This document shows, piece by piece, positions 44,732 to 56,344 of a DNA stretch of 64,000 bases (the stretch's first letter is position 1; each line of letters begins with the position of its first letter). The DNA comes from Spirometra erinaceieuropaei (Eukaryota > Platyhelminthes > Cestoda > Diphyllobothriidea > Diphyllobothriidae), in assembly GCA_902702965.1 (NCBI GenBank), contig CACRXP010000012.1, forward strand, positions 1,242,388 through 1,306,387, given 5' to 3'. The notes under the pieces are model-generated. The model had not been told where the DNA came from, ran no database searches, and saw nothing but the letters and a program-made list of their open reading frames with translations. A program made the translations under genes and the position numbers.

Positions 44732-46204
44732 AACGGCTCCACTCCATACGGTGTACGTTCTCCAGACGGAGAGGACAGAGATACTTTTCCTATATCTTCT
44801 TGCTATTTAACTGACGAGTTTTTATCTCAACGTCTATATTGGCGTGCGCCCTACGTTAGTCGGGCGGTCGATGTGTGCGTGTGCTCTCTACTTACCGCCA
44901 GGTCGGCGTTCGACGGTAGTGTCTGGCTCTCAGCCGACCTGGTCGCACAGATGCTCATAGCCGTCATCGGCGGCAAACTGTCATCGGCACCACCGCGGCC
45001 GTTAGGGTGCGTACTCCCCTCCCCTCCCTCCCCACCCTTAAGCAGCCTGCCCACTCCCCTCGGGAGACCATGGTGCTACTGCGCTGGGTGGGAGGGGGGG
45101 GGTGTCAATGACTCACTACCGAGCAAACAGCATATCTGCGTAGATCGAAGCCGCACGACACCGCTCGCGGACACCTTTTCCTCAGACTCGTAGAGATCGC
45201 AATTGACGACGCGATGTCTGTCCAACAGGTGACTGCCTACATTACGCCGAAGGCGACAGGTGTTTACCCCCCCCCCCCCTCCCCCGGCCACGCCAAGCTT
45301 CCTTACGCACATGAGACCAGGTGGGACTGCTATACGACACCCCATGCGACACACACGTACGCGCACAAGAGGTGAAGTGTTGTCAGCTCGTGTTACTCTA
45401 TCCCTGTTAGCTATGAACACCCTCATAACCGTTCGATTTGACACTTGGATCGCTTTGTCGGAAGTCGTGGTAACTGGGTTTTGGCCCCCTATTTCGCCGT
45501 CCACTCTCAGTTAAACATTTATTGCCCAAACGCGCTCAGTGTAACTTCCACTACAAGATCTGCCAGACAGATTACTAGTCAGGTCACCTGTGCGTAGAAC
45601 AGCCCCAAACTTTGGAATCAAGGCAGAGGGCGGCAGCGGTATGGAGAAGGACCCCACATAACTGAGGGCAGACTGCGGATCACGTCATATGGGCTTTTAT
45701 CATGGCATCCATCCGCAGGCCTTTGCAGACATTACACTGCCAATAACAACTACTTGCTAAGACCTCAAACCGTCACACATACTCCTTTATTTTTTGAAAT
45801 CTGCTTTTTGTTTATTTTTAGTTACCGCGCTGGACTGCACTGGACTAACCAGGCTCTGAAGAGGAATAGTCGAATTCTCTACTCGAAATTTCGAAAAATG
45901 GATACAATGGCCCCGTGAACACCTTCTCTTCCTTCGAACTGCTTATTAATTCTGTTTCTGTTGGACGGTAATACCTCGGCAGATGGTGTGTTCCCGTATG
46001 TCATATGATGTCTCCAGCTTACTTTTGAGAAGCCAATCTCCCTTAGCCACTAGCCAGTCAAATAGTACTTTGCGCCAGTATTCGACTTCCCATCGTAAAA
46101 TGGCATTATTTATTGTTTATTTGTTTCGTAACGTGAGGGATAGCCTTTCCGACGGGTCGTTTAATTCGTAGTCGAGAAGCGCGGTTCTGAACAAGAGTTA
46201 GTTC
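44732..46204. other. Unassigned stretch, GC-rich in part
   Basis: Opposing frames of 106-142 codons at 44851-45514 reflect GC-rich sequence and C/G runs (45267-45280). A possible hammerhead-like string at 45856-45892 was not called. No gene recognised. Confidence 0.35.
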
Positions 46205-46535
46205 ATAGTGAGGCAACGATAGGCTGTGGGACCCACAACTAACTTGAGCTAGCCTGTGGACCGTCTCATAGGTTTTATGGTGCTAATGGGGTTTTACGGG
46301 TGAGCCAACACACAGGACGGAGGGCTAGAATACCCAGAAAATAGACTAATTCCTGTCGAAAGTCTTCTCGCACGCCGTCATTTCGCAAAGAAAGTGTGCG
46401 CGATAATTAAAAAAAGAACAAACAAAAAGCGATTTTCGAAAAATAACGGACTTTGAATAAAGCACCGCTGGTAAATTTACATTTAGTCCGGAATGGGAGA
46501 AAATTTCAAACAATGGCAACGGTGTGTAGTGATGT
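46205..46535. repeat. Dispersed repeat R, copy 2
   Basis: Same order of landmarks as 7670-7976, including ACTTGAGCTAGCCTGTGG, ACGGGTGAGCCAACAC, GCGCGATAATTAAAAAAAG, AAAATAACGGACTTTGAATA. About 75% similar by eye. Confidence 0.6.
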
Positions 46536-46973
46536 TTACAGTCACACTGAATTTTAGGGTATATTTATTGGAGTTACCATCTACTTGTGGGTCCTACACC
46601 CTATGGTTACCCTGACTTTTATTCTGCGCAATCTTTTCTCTAACAATATACCTCATCGACTGTCCTACAGCAGTTTAGGATATGACACGAAGACAAGAAC
46701 TCTTAAACTCGAAGGAACACGAACTTCTGTTTCGAAGGAGATTGCTGGGGGAAAAGAAGAATCTATCATCCAAATGACAGGCAGCTTCATAAGGCAGTTG
46801 GAATTTATGCTCGAAACTGTAATTAGAGGATAGAGAGAAGTCCTGTTAGCGGTGCGGTGCCTACCTACCTGATGACGGGCAGACTACGTCTGAGTCATCT
46901 GTTGACGTGTCTTCCTGCGGGCTCCGTAAATGACGCGATAATGACTTGGTGTCTATCAGTACTGGCCCCTCAG

Positions 46974-46976
<3 letters not shown>

Positions 46977-47016
<40 letters not shown>
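46977..47016 (+). repeat. (GT)n microsatellite
   Basis: About 20 uninterrupted GT repeats. Confidence 0.95.
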
Positions 47017-47020
<4 letters not shown>

Positions 47021-47100
47021 ACGTACCCACTCGCTTTCCCCGAAGACAGTTGTTCGAGTAGAGTTGCACAGCTACAAATTCGCACCTTCGAACAAGCTTA

Positions 47101-47150
47101 CAGTAGATGGCCTAACACATGAAGTGTCGTGATCGGACTTCGGGTGGGTA
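47101..47150. mobile_element. Foldback MITE left-end scrap (copy L)
   Basis: TA then CAGTAGATGGCCTAACACAT, cut off after about 40 bp. Confidence 0.5.
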
Positions 47151-47381
47151 GTATCTCATACATGTAGTGTTATTATTTATGTTATTTTGAATTGATTTGA
47201 GGAGCAGAAAACTGTTTACTAAAGAAGGGTTCACTTCAAATCTGCTTTATGAGAAGAAAACAGGCTAGGTATGGGCGAAATCCGACGTCCCTTGATATCC
47301 AGGCAACTACCTACGCAGTTAAAATGCACAGGCCAAAACCTCATGTTTATGCACAGTGAGCTGTGAACGAATATTAATATA

Positions 47382-47962
47382 GGTAAGATGTGGTTATGTA
47401 GCCGAACCTAATGGACACAATTCTGTTGACCTACTTAATTATTTTGAGTTGGTGTTGGTGTTGAGTTGGCATGGTGTTGTTGTGCGTTGCGGTATGTGTT
47501 CTGTTAGCGGCCCTGTTTCTTTGTTGCCGTGTCTACATTTTTCGGCCCAATGACGGTGGTCCTTCTTGACTTTCGGCCTGTCGTCTTCTTCTAACTTTCT
47601 CGTTGGATGTTTCAGGGTTAGGGTTTAGGGCTGCGGTTAAGGGTTAGGGCTTGGGGTTAGGGATTAGGGCCAGGGACTGGGGTTAGGGTTTAGGGTTAAG
47701 GTTATAGTTGGAAGTTAGAGTTAGGGGTTAGTGTTTAGGATTAGTGGTTAGAGTTACGGTTAATAGTTAGGAATACTAATTGACAACCGCTCAATGTACA
47801 ACCGCGCATTCCCAACAGCTTTTCTTTGCATACAGTTACTTAACCTCGTCTCCCTGTGAATTCCTCGGCCCCACCTCTAAAAACCCCCATTACCACCGGT
47901 CGCGTATTACAGGTGGCTGGTGTTTACTTACCCCAGGTGGGGCTACATAACCACATCTGACC
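47382..47962 (+). mobile_element. TIR element with telomere-like array (type A), with 8-bp flanks
   Basis: Left end GGTAAGATGTGGTTATGTAG; right end is its inverse finishing CATCTGACC. Flanks TTAATATA (left) and TAAATATA (right) match at 7 of 8 bases, consistent with an 8-bp target duplication. Interior: a GTTGGTGTTG-rich segment, GGTTAGGG-type array 47615-47770, CTCAATGTACAACCGCGC, and the CCATTACCACCGGTCGCG block. Confidence 0.8.
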
Positions 47963-48224
47963 TAAATATAAACAGAAAAAGTTTAAAATAAATCCCCTCC
48001 TGAGGCGGAAAATTGGACTTTGATTGAGTGAAAACCAGATGAGGACAGGTATAAGAAGTTACATTCCCTTAAAAGAGCAACGGATTCGACATTGGAAATT
48101 CTGTTCTGCATATTTATGGCGCTTTATGCCATAAAATCTCTCGTAAACTTGTTCGTCAGCAGTTTGTTTTATCACACCGTTAATAACTGGACGTAAACAA
48201 GTACATATTGAGCGCCCGCAACAT

Positions 48225-49390
48225 GTCGCCACTTTTCTATGTCGCGTCTTGCCATCAGCATTCGACCGCGAGAGGATACGGAAATTAGTAGCGGAAGAAT
48301 TGTCGCTTGAGTCGTCAGCAAGTATTTTCAACATTAGCAAAGTCACCCTGTGGCTGGTTATTAATGATGGAATCGCGTCCAAAAATAAGCAGGGAGGAAA
48401 AAACGGTCGAAAAGTAGGCGAGACGACGATTTGGCCATTTGTGATTATGTAGCCCCGCCTGAAGTAGAAAAACCCCAGCCACCTGTAATACGGAACCGGT
48501 GGTAATAGATGTTTTTACAGGTGGAACCGGGGAACGCACAGGCCACGAGGACAAGTAATTTTATGCAAAAGAAGAGCTATTGGGAATGCGCGGTTGTACT
48601 TTGAGTGGTTAAGAAATAGTTTTCCTAACCCTTACCCTTAACCATAATCTCCAACCCTATCCCTAACCCCAATCCCAACAATATTGCTTCCACCAGTGGG
48701 GCTAAATAACTATACCTTGCCGACGATTTTATTCGTCTTGCACTAAAGAAAGTACCGTCATATGCCCAGTGAGATCATTCAAGGAAACATTTACTAACGT
48801 GCTCTGTGGGCATACTTTAAAAAAATGTGGGAATTGGAACTTTGCTAACTAAAGGCCATGATCGAGCCGTTTTTAAGCGGGGAACTTATCAGCGTACGTT
48901 TTCTATTCGCTAAAAATTATATTCATTGCAGGCTCCCATTCTGGAAGAGCATTTACCTCTGCGATGAGGTCTTGTTTTTCCATAGGCCCATGAAGTCCAC
49001 CAAGACGACCATATGTGAAAAGAACTTCACAGAATAGCAAACTGAGCCGACAGTTGATGGTTTGGATCGGAGAGCGGCCAGTCTGGCTGTCGACTACGGA
49101 CACCATCAACGGCAAGACCTTCTTCAATTTTGTGAAAGATGTCTTCGGTTGCAACGACATTCACCGACGCCGAAATGATACCATAATTTTACACGGTAAT
49201 ACTCCTGTGCATCACTCTAGAGAGGTGGTTGACAACGCTCGCAACTGTGATGCAACTCTCAGAAAACAACCAGCCTCTGTGCATGTGTCAACGGCCCGGA
49301 TCTCAATTACATCGGAAACCTTTTTGCGCTTGTTAGTAGAAAGTGTCACAAGACGGAAAAATTTTTCAATGCAAGAAACAAATTGATCTT
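48225..49390 (+). pseudogene. Tc1/IS630-like DDE transposase relic, split by a TIR element
   Basis: 48249-48432 reads RERIRKLVAEELSLESSASI, FNISKVTLWLVIND, a helix-turn-helix of the Tc1/IS630 type, then RKVGETTI, where the element at 48433 interrupts. Downstream, 49015-49386 reads LMVWIGERPVWLSTTDTING, KTFFNFVKDVFG, TIILHGNTPVHHSREVVDNA and TFLRLLVESVTRRK. The NTPVHHSR block corresponds to the second catalytic region (usually DNAPVH), with the aspartate replaced, so it is dead. The PPYSP-type block is unrecognisable. The first catalytic aspartate region (48900-49010) is in other frames. Confidence 0.65.
48433..48721 (-). mobile_element. TIR element with telomere-like array (type A), 8-bp target duplication
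   Basis: GACGATTT at 48425-48432 and 48722-48729 flank the element exactly. Ends GGCCATTTGTGATTATGTAG and the inverse relative ending ACTATACCTTGCC. Opposite orientation to 47382. Interior holds the CGGAACCGGTGGTAATAG block, GCGCGGTTGTACTTTGAGTG, and CCCTAACC-type repeats. An 8-bp duplication fits hAT or Merlin superfamilies; without a transposase I cannot choose. Confidence 0.85.
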
Positions 49391-49489
49391 GTGCTAGATC
49401 ATTGAACACTCCACTATGGACAACCTAAATATCTTCTTGTCTGAAACCCTTATGGTGTGTCAGACGCAGATGGAACGTCAGCAAAGTAT

Positions 49490-49585
49490 TGATTGCAACC
49501 GTCTCTGATGGTGGGTCCGAGTAAGAATCCGAAAGGTCAGGCCAATAAACTTCTTGTTCCAGCGATCGCATCTTCTTCTTCTAAA
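49490..49585 (+). mobile_element. PLE tail fragment
   Basis: Hammerhead relic at 49505-49538, AATAAACTTCTTGTTCCAG, CGATCGCATCTTC. No coding part. Confidence 0.65.
49505..49538 (+). ncRNA. Decayed hammerhead core
   Basis: CTGATGG, stem II GGGTC/AATCC, GAAA, GGTC: the stem III palindrome is broken (AGGU). Likely inactive. Confidence 0.55.
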
Positions 49586-50599
49586 GTACAAATTTTTTGA
49601 GTTTTCTGTCATTTTTCATTATTTTCCTTTTCTCCTTTCCTTATGCATCCTTATAATCCGTCTTATTTGTGTGATATGTAATCTAGCGATTTTCCGAAAT
49701 TCCAGTTTTCAATGAAAATGACCTATTTTTATGTCAGTAAATATTACTTTACAAACCAAACTGTCTTATTTTTAAGAACGGTCGTTTCCTTAGTGCTTTA
49801 AAGCTTTCGGGGGCGCAACATGGGCGAATTTTGCGTTCTAGGGGTTTTCTTGTGAAACTCATGGCATTTTATGGGCTATCACATCTACTGTATGTGTGAA
49901 ACCAAAACTATTTCTCACGTTATAGAACCGATGGACCGTAGAAGCTCGAGACTTATTTTTGGCCTTATTTCGCGCTCCTCCTATGGTGCACAGGTACGGT
50001 ACTGTCGACTCAAATCAAGTTGCTTAACTGTCGACTCGACACTACTGTCGATACATCAAGACACTTCGTGTGCTATTAGAAATATGACGCCTTAAGAGGT
50101 CACCATTTTTGGGAGCAAGGAAGAAGTAGACTAATCGATAATCGAAACCACTTGTCTACTTTTATGAGCTTCTGCGCTCCTACCAGAGCCCATTGACAGA
50201 GCTGGCGGCGGCAACAGAACAGGTGGCAATTACGATAACGATCATTGCCGTATGTCCGGGGGTGATTCTGCAGTGCTGCGTATGCGGGCGCGAGATCAGT
50301 GTGACGATTGACTGAGTTCCCGTGCGTTGGTCAGAATTTGATCAACTCACGGCCTGCCTTGCTCTCGGCATGAGGACTTATCTTGGCCGCTGCGAAGTTG
50401 AACTCGTGAAGCGCATCGAAGGTGTGGGCAAGTCACTTGTGGTAATGCATCACCCCATCCTACTGCTAACTTGTACTTCCGTATGCGTGATCCCAGTATG
50501 CACTCAGTTTGTCCTGTGTAGTTATAAGGACAGCTGGGCAGGGGATGCGATGCGCTTCCTTCATTTTAGCCCACTGTCTCCAGACCGATATGATGTGTA
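49586..50599. other. Unassigned stretch; foldback end scrap
   Basis: At 49850-49893 GAAACTCATGGCATTTTATG and TCACATCTACTG then TA look like a foldback right end (copy M). Otherwise nothing recognised. Confidence 0.4.
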
Positions 50600-51140
50600 C
50601 CTTTTTGAAGTCTAATCCAAATGCTATTGGCTCTGACATCTTTGGAATTCTGAAATCCCATGACCTTCCGGTTATTTCGGAAGAGCTGGTAAGGTTCCTT
50701 CGCTGTAGATTCTGCCGTTTTATGACTTTCTTGGCTGTTGCATGCATTTGACTGTCTTTGTGCTAATATCCTTCATGCGTTTCAAACACGGCTCCTAACC
50801 TGCTTTTGTTTGTCAACATCTTCCCCGGTGATGGCTTGTGCCAAATAGTCGGAAGCTGTATGATCCAGTATCACTTGTTGTCATCCTCAGTTCTCCACAA
50901 CTGCTAGTATGCAATCCCGATATTCCCGACTATTTTTTACTGCGAGCTCAAAGGTATCGTGGAGTGCTTTCGCAGATAGTCAGGCGCTCAATGACTGTCT
51001 CGCCGGCGACTGACGAAACGTACCTACTAACTGATCCTGTCAAGTTGTGAAGACTTGACAGTCTTGCTAATCAAGCAAGGACGGAATAAAGCAGACCAGT
51101 TGTGTGACGACTCTCAGCCTTTTCAATGGAGGAGAAAATC
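50600..51140. repeat. Local tandem repeat, unit 1
   Basis: Matches 51465-51960: CATGACCTTCCGGT/CATGACCTCCCGGT, TTTCAAACACGGCTCCTAACC, GTCAACATCTT, TCGTGGAGTGCTTTCGC, CTCGCCGGCGACTGACGA, ACTAACTGATCCTGTCAAG. Frames differ between the units and carry stops, so no protein is called. Confidence 0.65.
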
Positions 51141-51340
51141 TGATCCTTCTTACAGTTGGACAGAGAACTAATTCACCCCCCCCCCCCACCCCACTGCTAC
51201 AAGGGCTGTTGACTCACAAAGCACACAGGCAAAACGCCCGTCCACCATCTCCCGAGAGGCCGAGGCAGCGAGAGGAGAGAAAAATCGATCAGCATAAGGC
51301 CGACCAACACAACATGCCACTTTAAATTAAATTTCTGATC

Positions 51341-51430
51341 GATTAAGTGCATTTTCCGCTTTGACAATGAAGATCCGACCCAGCTCTTTGAAACGTCGGC
51401 AGTTAAATAAACCTGTTCCGGGGAACCTAT
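51341..51430 (+). mobile_element. Possible decayed PLE tail between tandem units
   Basis: TTTGAAACGTCGGCAGTTAAA, ATAAACCTGTTCC resembles the part of a PLE tail after the ribozyme. Upstream TTGACAATGAAGATCC could be a distorted core. Weak. Confidence 0.3.
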
Positions 51431-51464
51431 CTTGTTCTTCAAATAATCTTCCCGGATCTCTCAA

Positions 51465-51960
51465 CTTTACTAATCTGAACTGACTTTGGCCTCTTTAAAA
51501 TTCTGCATTCGCATGACCTCCCGGTGATCGTGGGGAATCTGGAAAGGTCCCCTGATTCTAGATCCTGTAGTTTCAAGTCAAATGACCTCCTTCGTTGTTG
51601 CCTGCACTTGACTGTCGGTATAGAAATGTCCTTCATGCCTTTCAAACACGGCTCCTAACCTGCTTTTGCTTGTCAACATCTTTCTCTGTGATGACTCCTG
51701 TCCCTTAGTCAGAAGCTTCACAAACTGCTATCAGTAGTACGAATCACTTGTTTACCATGGCAAAGAGTCGTGGAGTGCTTCCGCGGGTAGTCAAGCATTC
51801 GATAACCATCTCGCCGGTGACTGACGAGGCTTGCTCACTAACTGATCCTGTCAAGATGTGAAGGCTCGACAGTCCTGCTAATCTAACCACAACGGCAAAA
51901 ATCGGATCAGGTGCGGGACGACCATTAGCCTTTTCAACGAAGGGGAAAGCCACAACAAGG
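51465..51960. repeat. Local tandem repeat, unit 2
   Basis: Second copy of the 50600 unit, offset about 860 bp, roughly 75-80% similar by eye, with small gaps. Confidence 0.65.
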
Positions 51961-52131
51961 AACTAAGTAGGCCCCAGTACTAAAGGTTGCTGGACACTAA
52001 ATTCCAGGGAGCCAACTATTCCCGTCTCCTAACTTTAACCCCATCCTTAATTTTAATTTTAACCTCCCGGAAATTAGTATCAGGCCGTCTGTAATACGGA
52101 GGGCGTATATTCTCGTGGCCTACCCATCTTA

Positions 52132-53100
52132 CAGTGAGTGACCCATCCCATGAAATGTTTGCTGAAACTCTGAAATGCGTTTTTAATAAGAAAGGATTAC
52201 TTGGGCGCGGCTGTACTACTGATTATCTTGCGGTACAATATTTCAGAGCTGGCAGGATGTCCGCTTTTACATACTGCATTTCAATCTCCTGTAGAAACAG
52301 TACTCGGTAAAAAATGACTACTACTTACTATTGATTTTCGATGGTCATGCACATTCAAATATATTTTGGGAAGACTACAAACAAAATTATGCTTTCTTTT
52401 AGTCATCTGATAGATAATTACGTCATCTTCATATTTCATACTCGCGGAAGGAGTATAATTAGGTTTTAAAAAAGTTTTCAAATAGCCGAATAATTTGGAG
52501 CCTGATCAGTCGTTGCATTAGCGCTTAGGGGTTTTAGTCTACAAGGTGTATGCATTCCGCGTAAAGAAAATCACATATTCTTCTATGCCTTTAAAAAGAT
52601 ATCATATAGAGTTCATAAAATTTTGCAATGGATGCAGACTATGTTGTGCATTTCATGAGGAGCAGTGATAAACGGACAAGTTAGATGCTATGTGAATGGA
52701 CATTGCGCGGTCTTAAAAAATCTCATCATTAGAAACTTTTTAAAACCTAATTATACTCCTTTATCGGGTATAAAATATAAAGATAACGTTATTATCTATC
52801 AAACGACTAAAAGAAAGCATAATTTCGTTCGTGGTTTTTCCAAAATATATTTGAATTTGCAAGACCAGCGAAAATCAATAGTAAAAATGCATGCTATTAA
52901 GTAGTCATTTTGTACCGAGTATGGTTTCTACAGGAGATTGAAATGTAGTGTATTCAAAAGCTAGGATCCTGCCAAGTCTGAAATACTATAGGATTATACA
53001 GCACGATAATCAGTATTACAACCGCACCCAAGTAATTCCTACTAGTCGAAAACGCATTTCGGAATTCCGGCTAACATTTCGTGAGATCGGTCACTCGTTG
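52132..53100. mobile_element. Foldback MITE second subfamily, copy N
   Basis: TA then CAGTGAGTGACCCATCCCAT on the left; GAGATCGGTCACTCGTTG on the right (mutated CACTG, flank TC). Long inverted arms and a centre like copy E. Non-coding. Confidence 0.85.
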
Positions 53101-54635
53101 TCCTTTTACTAGCGGGGAACTGCAGTCGTAAGCCATCCGAGGGTTTATTTCTGAATAATTTTCTGAAGAATGGAACGAATAGCAGGAGAGCTGTTAGTCC
53201 GTTTTCGGCACCTTGAAGGAACAACCTAGTTCTACTGAAAAATTCACACCCATCTGTAGAGTATTCGCGGGCCCGTTCTTTAACGAGCATAATTAATGTC
53301 CTCGAGCTATTAACACCAATAATGTGCGAAGGAACCGTGCAGTGTTGACCTGAACAACGTCCTTATTCAAAGTTATGTTCCTCGCATCTAAAGGAGCCAT
53401 ACTGGTGGTTAAAATACTTCCATAAGAAATGTGCAGCTCACATAAAAAGGTCTAGGTGAAACTTTTTCTCTCCTAAAATACCCTTTTCCCTGTCTTTTGT
53501 TCATCCCTCTTTGCTGTCAACTGTATCGTTTCTTAGGGACACCGTACGCAGCACTGATGTGGGCGTTTTACCTTCTTCTGGCTTTGTTTGTCGCCACTAC
53601 GTCCCCAAGCTACCTCCCATCCTCAAAAAATTCGTCTTACGATCGTCGTTCTTTTTTTAGTTAGACAGAGTCGGACCTTCCTTCGCAAGGGCTCACCTGC
53701 TTCCTCCGGGAGTATTTTGCCCGAGGAAAAAGACTACACCCAGCTTGTGTAGACGCAGACCAAACGTTGCAGTTTTTGCGTAGTAGAAGACGTATTTTTG
53801 GTAATGCGTCCAGCCTCTTCTCTACAAGCACTCGGTCCCTTGAAAGGAAGGCTGCTTTCTTAAGAAAATTTGTTCGAGACAATCGAATGTGACTGGACGT
53901 TAAGAGTACAGAGTACACCGATGAGGTAGCAGCCTACTTTACTGCGTTTCATTCACTTTCCAAAACTGCAATTACCTTCGTGCGTCCTTACTCAAATTCC
54001 TAAAAAGCTATCTAACTAGGAGTCTTTTTAGGCTGGTGATCTATCCTGCATTCAGAATTTTCACTAGAACGCCTTGGGACAAAATAGCCTAACCCTTTGT
54101 GTTCCTCGTCGAAATCTCGAGGATCCGCGTTGGTTCCCAAGCATTTAGACGGTTCCATGCAGCAAGATGTTTGTAATTTGTTTTATAAAATTTGAACTCC
54201 TACCGACCGTTACGTAACTTATGAGAGATGGGCCATCAAGTAGTTCGGCTGTGAGCTGCAAATTTACGAAGGCGTTGCCTATAAAGAATATTTACTCCCC
54301 CCATCTCCAATCTTGGCTGACCACATTGCATACTATTCGTCTTTTGTGAGAATTTCACGTGTATTTTCTGCCAAAATGTGCTGACTCCCAAATTTTCCCA
54401 CCGTTTGTCTTACAAATTGCGTTAACTAGGAAAAACTGCGGTTTGTAAAAAGTGTATGACGCTGAACGAAGCAAGTATCTCGGTTAAATGTCAGAATGAA
54501 ACTGTGTGTTTTTCATACCAGAGGCGATCCTTTAAGAACTGTATTAGGTAATGCAACACGAGTTGCGTGTGTAAATTAGAAGGATCTATTTAAGGAAAAT
54601 TATTTGGGAAAAACATTTTCGAACATACGCACTTG
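53101..54635. other. Unassigned 1.5-kb stretch
   Basis: No gene or repeat recognised; minus frames at 53042-53290 and 53661-53918 lack domains. Confidence 0.35.
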
Positions 54636-54637
54636 TA

Positions 54638-55594
54638 CAGTAAATGTGCTAACTCATGAAATGTTAGTCGAAAGTAAGAAATGCGTTTTCGATTCGAAAA
54701 GATTACTTATGTGGGGTCGTAGTACCAATTGCTTCACAGTATACTCCCAAAACAATTCGGTTACTTCAGGATGCCGGCTTTCGAATGAACTTATTTTTGG
54801 CTGCCTCCAAAGATTATATTCCCATTGATTTTCGATGCCCTTATTAATTCAACAATATTTAATAGATAACAGGCATGCAAATATTCGTTCTCTTACTCGT
54901 GTGGCAGATAACTGTCTCTGCTTCAATTTTTTTACTTGAATGAAGGGTATAATTTGATTTAAAATGTTTCTAATTATGCGGATTTTTTAGACCGTGAAAC
55001 GCTCCTTTATAAAACATCATGTCTTCGCATTTACTAATGTTGCTTGTAAAGTTTACAATTTACTCAAATCGACTGATAAGTTTTACAAAGCCCTATATGG
55101 TTTCCTCTTAACAATGTAGAGGAATATATGATTTTTTGTATACGGAAAATATCAAACTTGTAGTTTGGAAACCCTGAATGAAAGTGTAACGGCATGTCGG
55201 TTTCAAAACTATTCCAGAATTGGGAGTGTTTTTTAAAAAACGAATTCGGTCCTTCGTTCAAGCATAAAATTTAAAGAAGACGTAATTTTCTACCAAATGA
55301 GTAGACGAATAAATATTTGTCTGCGTATTTTCTATGAAATATATGTGAATTTATAAGGGCACCAAAAATCAATGAGAAAAATTCATACTACATAAGTTGC
55401 CATTTTTACAGAGTGTAGTCTTTGTAGGCGGACGGGGAGAAGTTCATTCAAAAAACGACATCCCGAAGTAACTGAATTACCTAAGGACTATGCTCCAAGA
55501 TGATTAATATTACAACCCTACTTAAGTAATCTTTTAGAGTCGAAAACGCATTTCAGAATTTTGGTTAACATTTCATGAGCTAGCACATCTACTG
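54638..55594. mobile_element. Foldback MITE, CAGT/TA type, copy O
   Basis: TA then CAGTAAATGTGCTAACTCAT; right end GAGCTAGCACATCTACTG. Ends most similar to copy B (GTGCTAAC rather than GGGCTAAC). Centre oriented as in copy A. Confidence 0.85.
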
Positions 55595-56344
55595 TGCGAT
55601 TATTTCTGTTCGAATCAGTACTAGCATATGACGAAGCTGGAGTCGCGATCGGTTAAAAATGGAACAAATAGGGGAAAGAGGGAGTTAGGGAAATTAATCA
55701 TAATCTAGCATTCGAAAGATGCCATATGACTAAACTCGATCTGGGCTGTAGAATATGCCGTTTGGCCATGGTCGCTGTAGGTTCGACATGCAATTCTTCG
55801 GGGTTTACAGAACCAGCCTGCAGAGGCTGACTGATGTTATCTCCGCCGTTGTCTATAAGAGCTGCTGTTGGGCCTTTTTGCCCCCCCCCCGTGCTGGATG
55901 GACAACCTGGTGTGGCAAGATAAGTCGGTTTATTAGACTTCCCGACTGGGCTTCTGAAGGTAGATTCGTCATGATAATCGTCTTCTCGCAGGTACCTCCG
56001 CAACATCGGCCCACTTTAGCTTCAATGGTGCCCAGTGAATAAACTCCTTCGGCTCCATTGGTCAAGCAGCGAATCAGGCTACACATTTGGCCCAGCGACG
56101 AAAAAATGCTGAAGGCTGTGCGCAGACGATTAATTTGATTGTACTCAGGGAAAGTCAGCTGTCGAAAAATACGCGCGATCGCCACTTCATTAATGGGGAC
56201 TCCCTCAGAATTGCAACAGTCTGAGGAGTTAACTTGAGTTAAATATGTCCCACTGGGATGCCGAGTGAGAAAGCCGACTTTTGTAGAGTTCTCCACTTTC
56301 ACAACTAGTTAGTCGCTTAAACGTACCGGCCACGCCTTCTGTGT
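55595..56344. other. Unassigned; 149-codon open frame
   Basis: Minus frame 55853-56302 is among the longest open frames in the window, but it overlaps other open frames on both strands, contains a G-run stretch, and shows no domain or signal. Could be an exon; not supported. Confidence 0.3.

Noticed and set aside
44851..45514. Frames of 106-142 codons on both strands
   Set aside because: Explained by GC-rich, stop-poor sequence with homopolymer C/G runs.
45856..45892. CTGAAGA ... CTCGAAATTTC resembling a hammerhead core
   Set aside because: Flanks cannot form stem I, stem II has a mismatch and a bulge, and no retroelement remains were seen next to it.
55853..56302. 149-codon minus-strand frame
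   Set aside because: No recognisable domain and overlapping open frames on both strands; might be an exon but I cannot support it.
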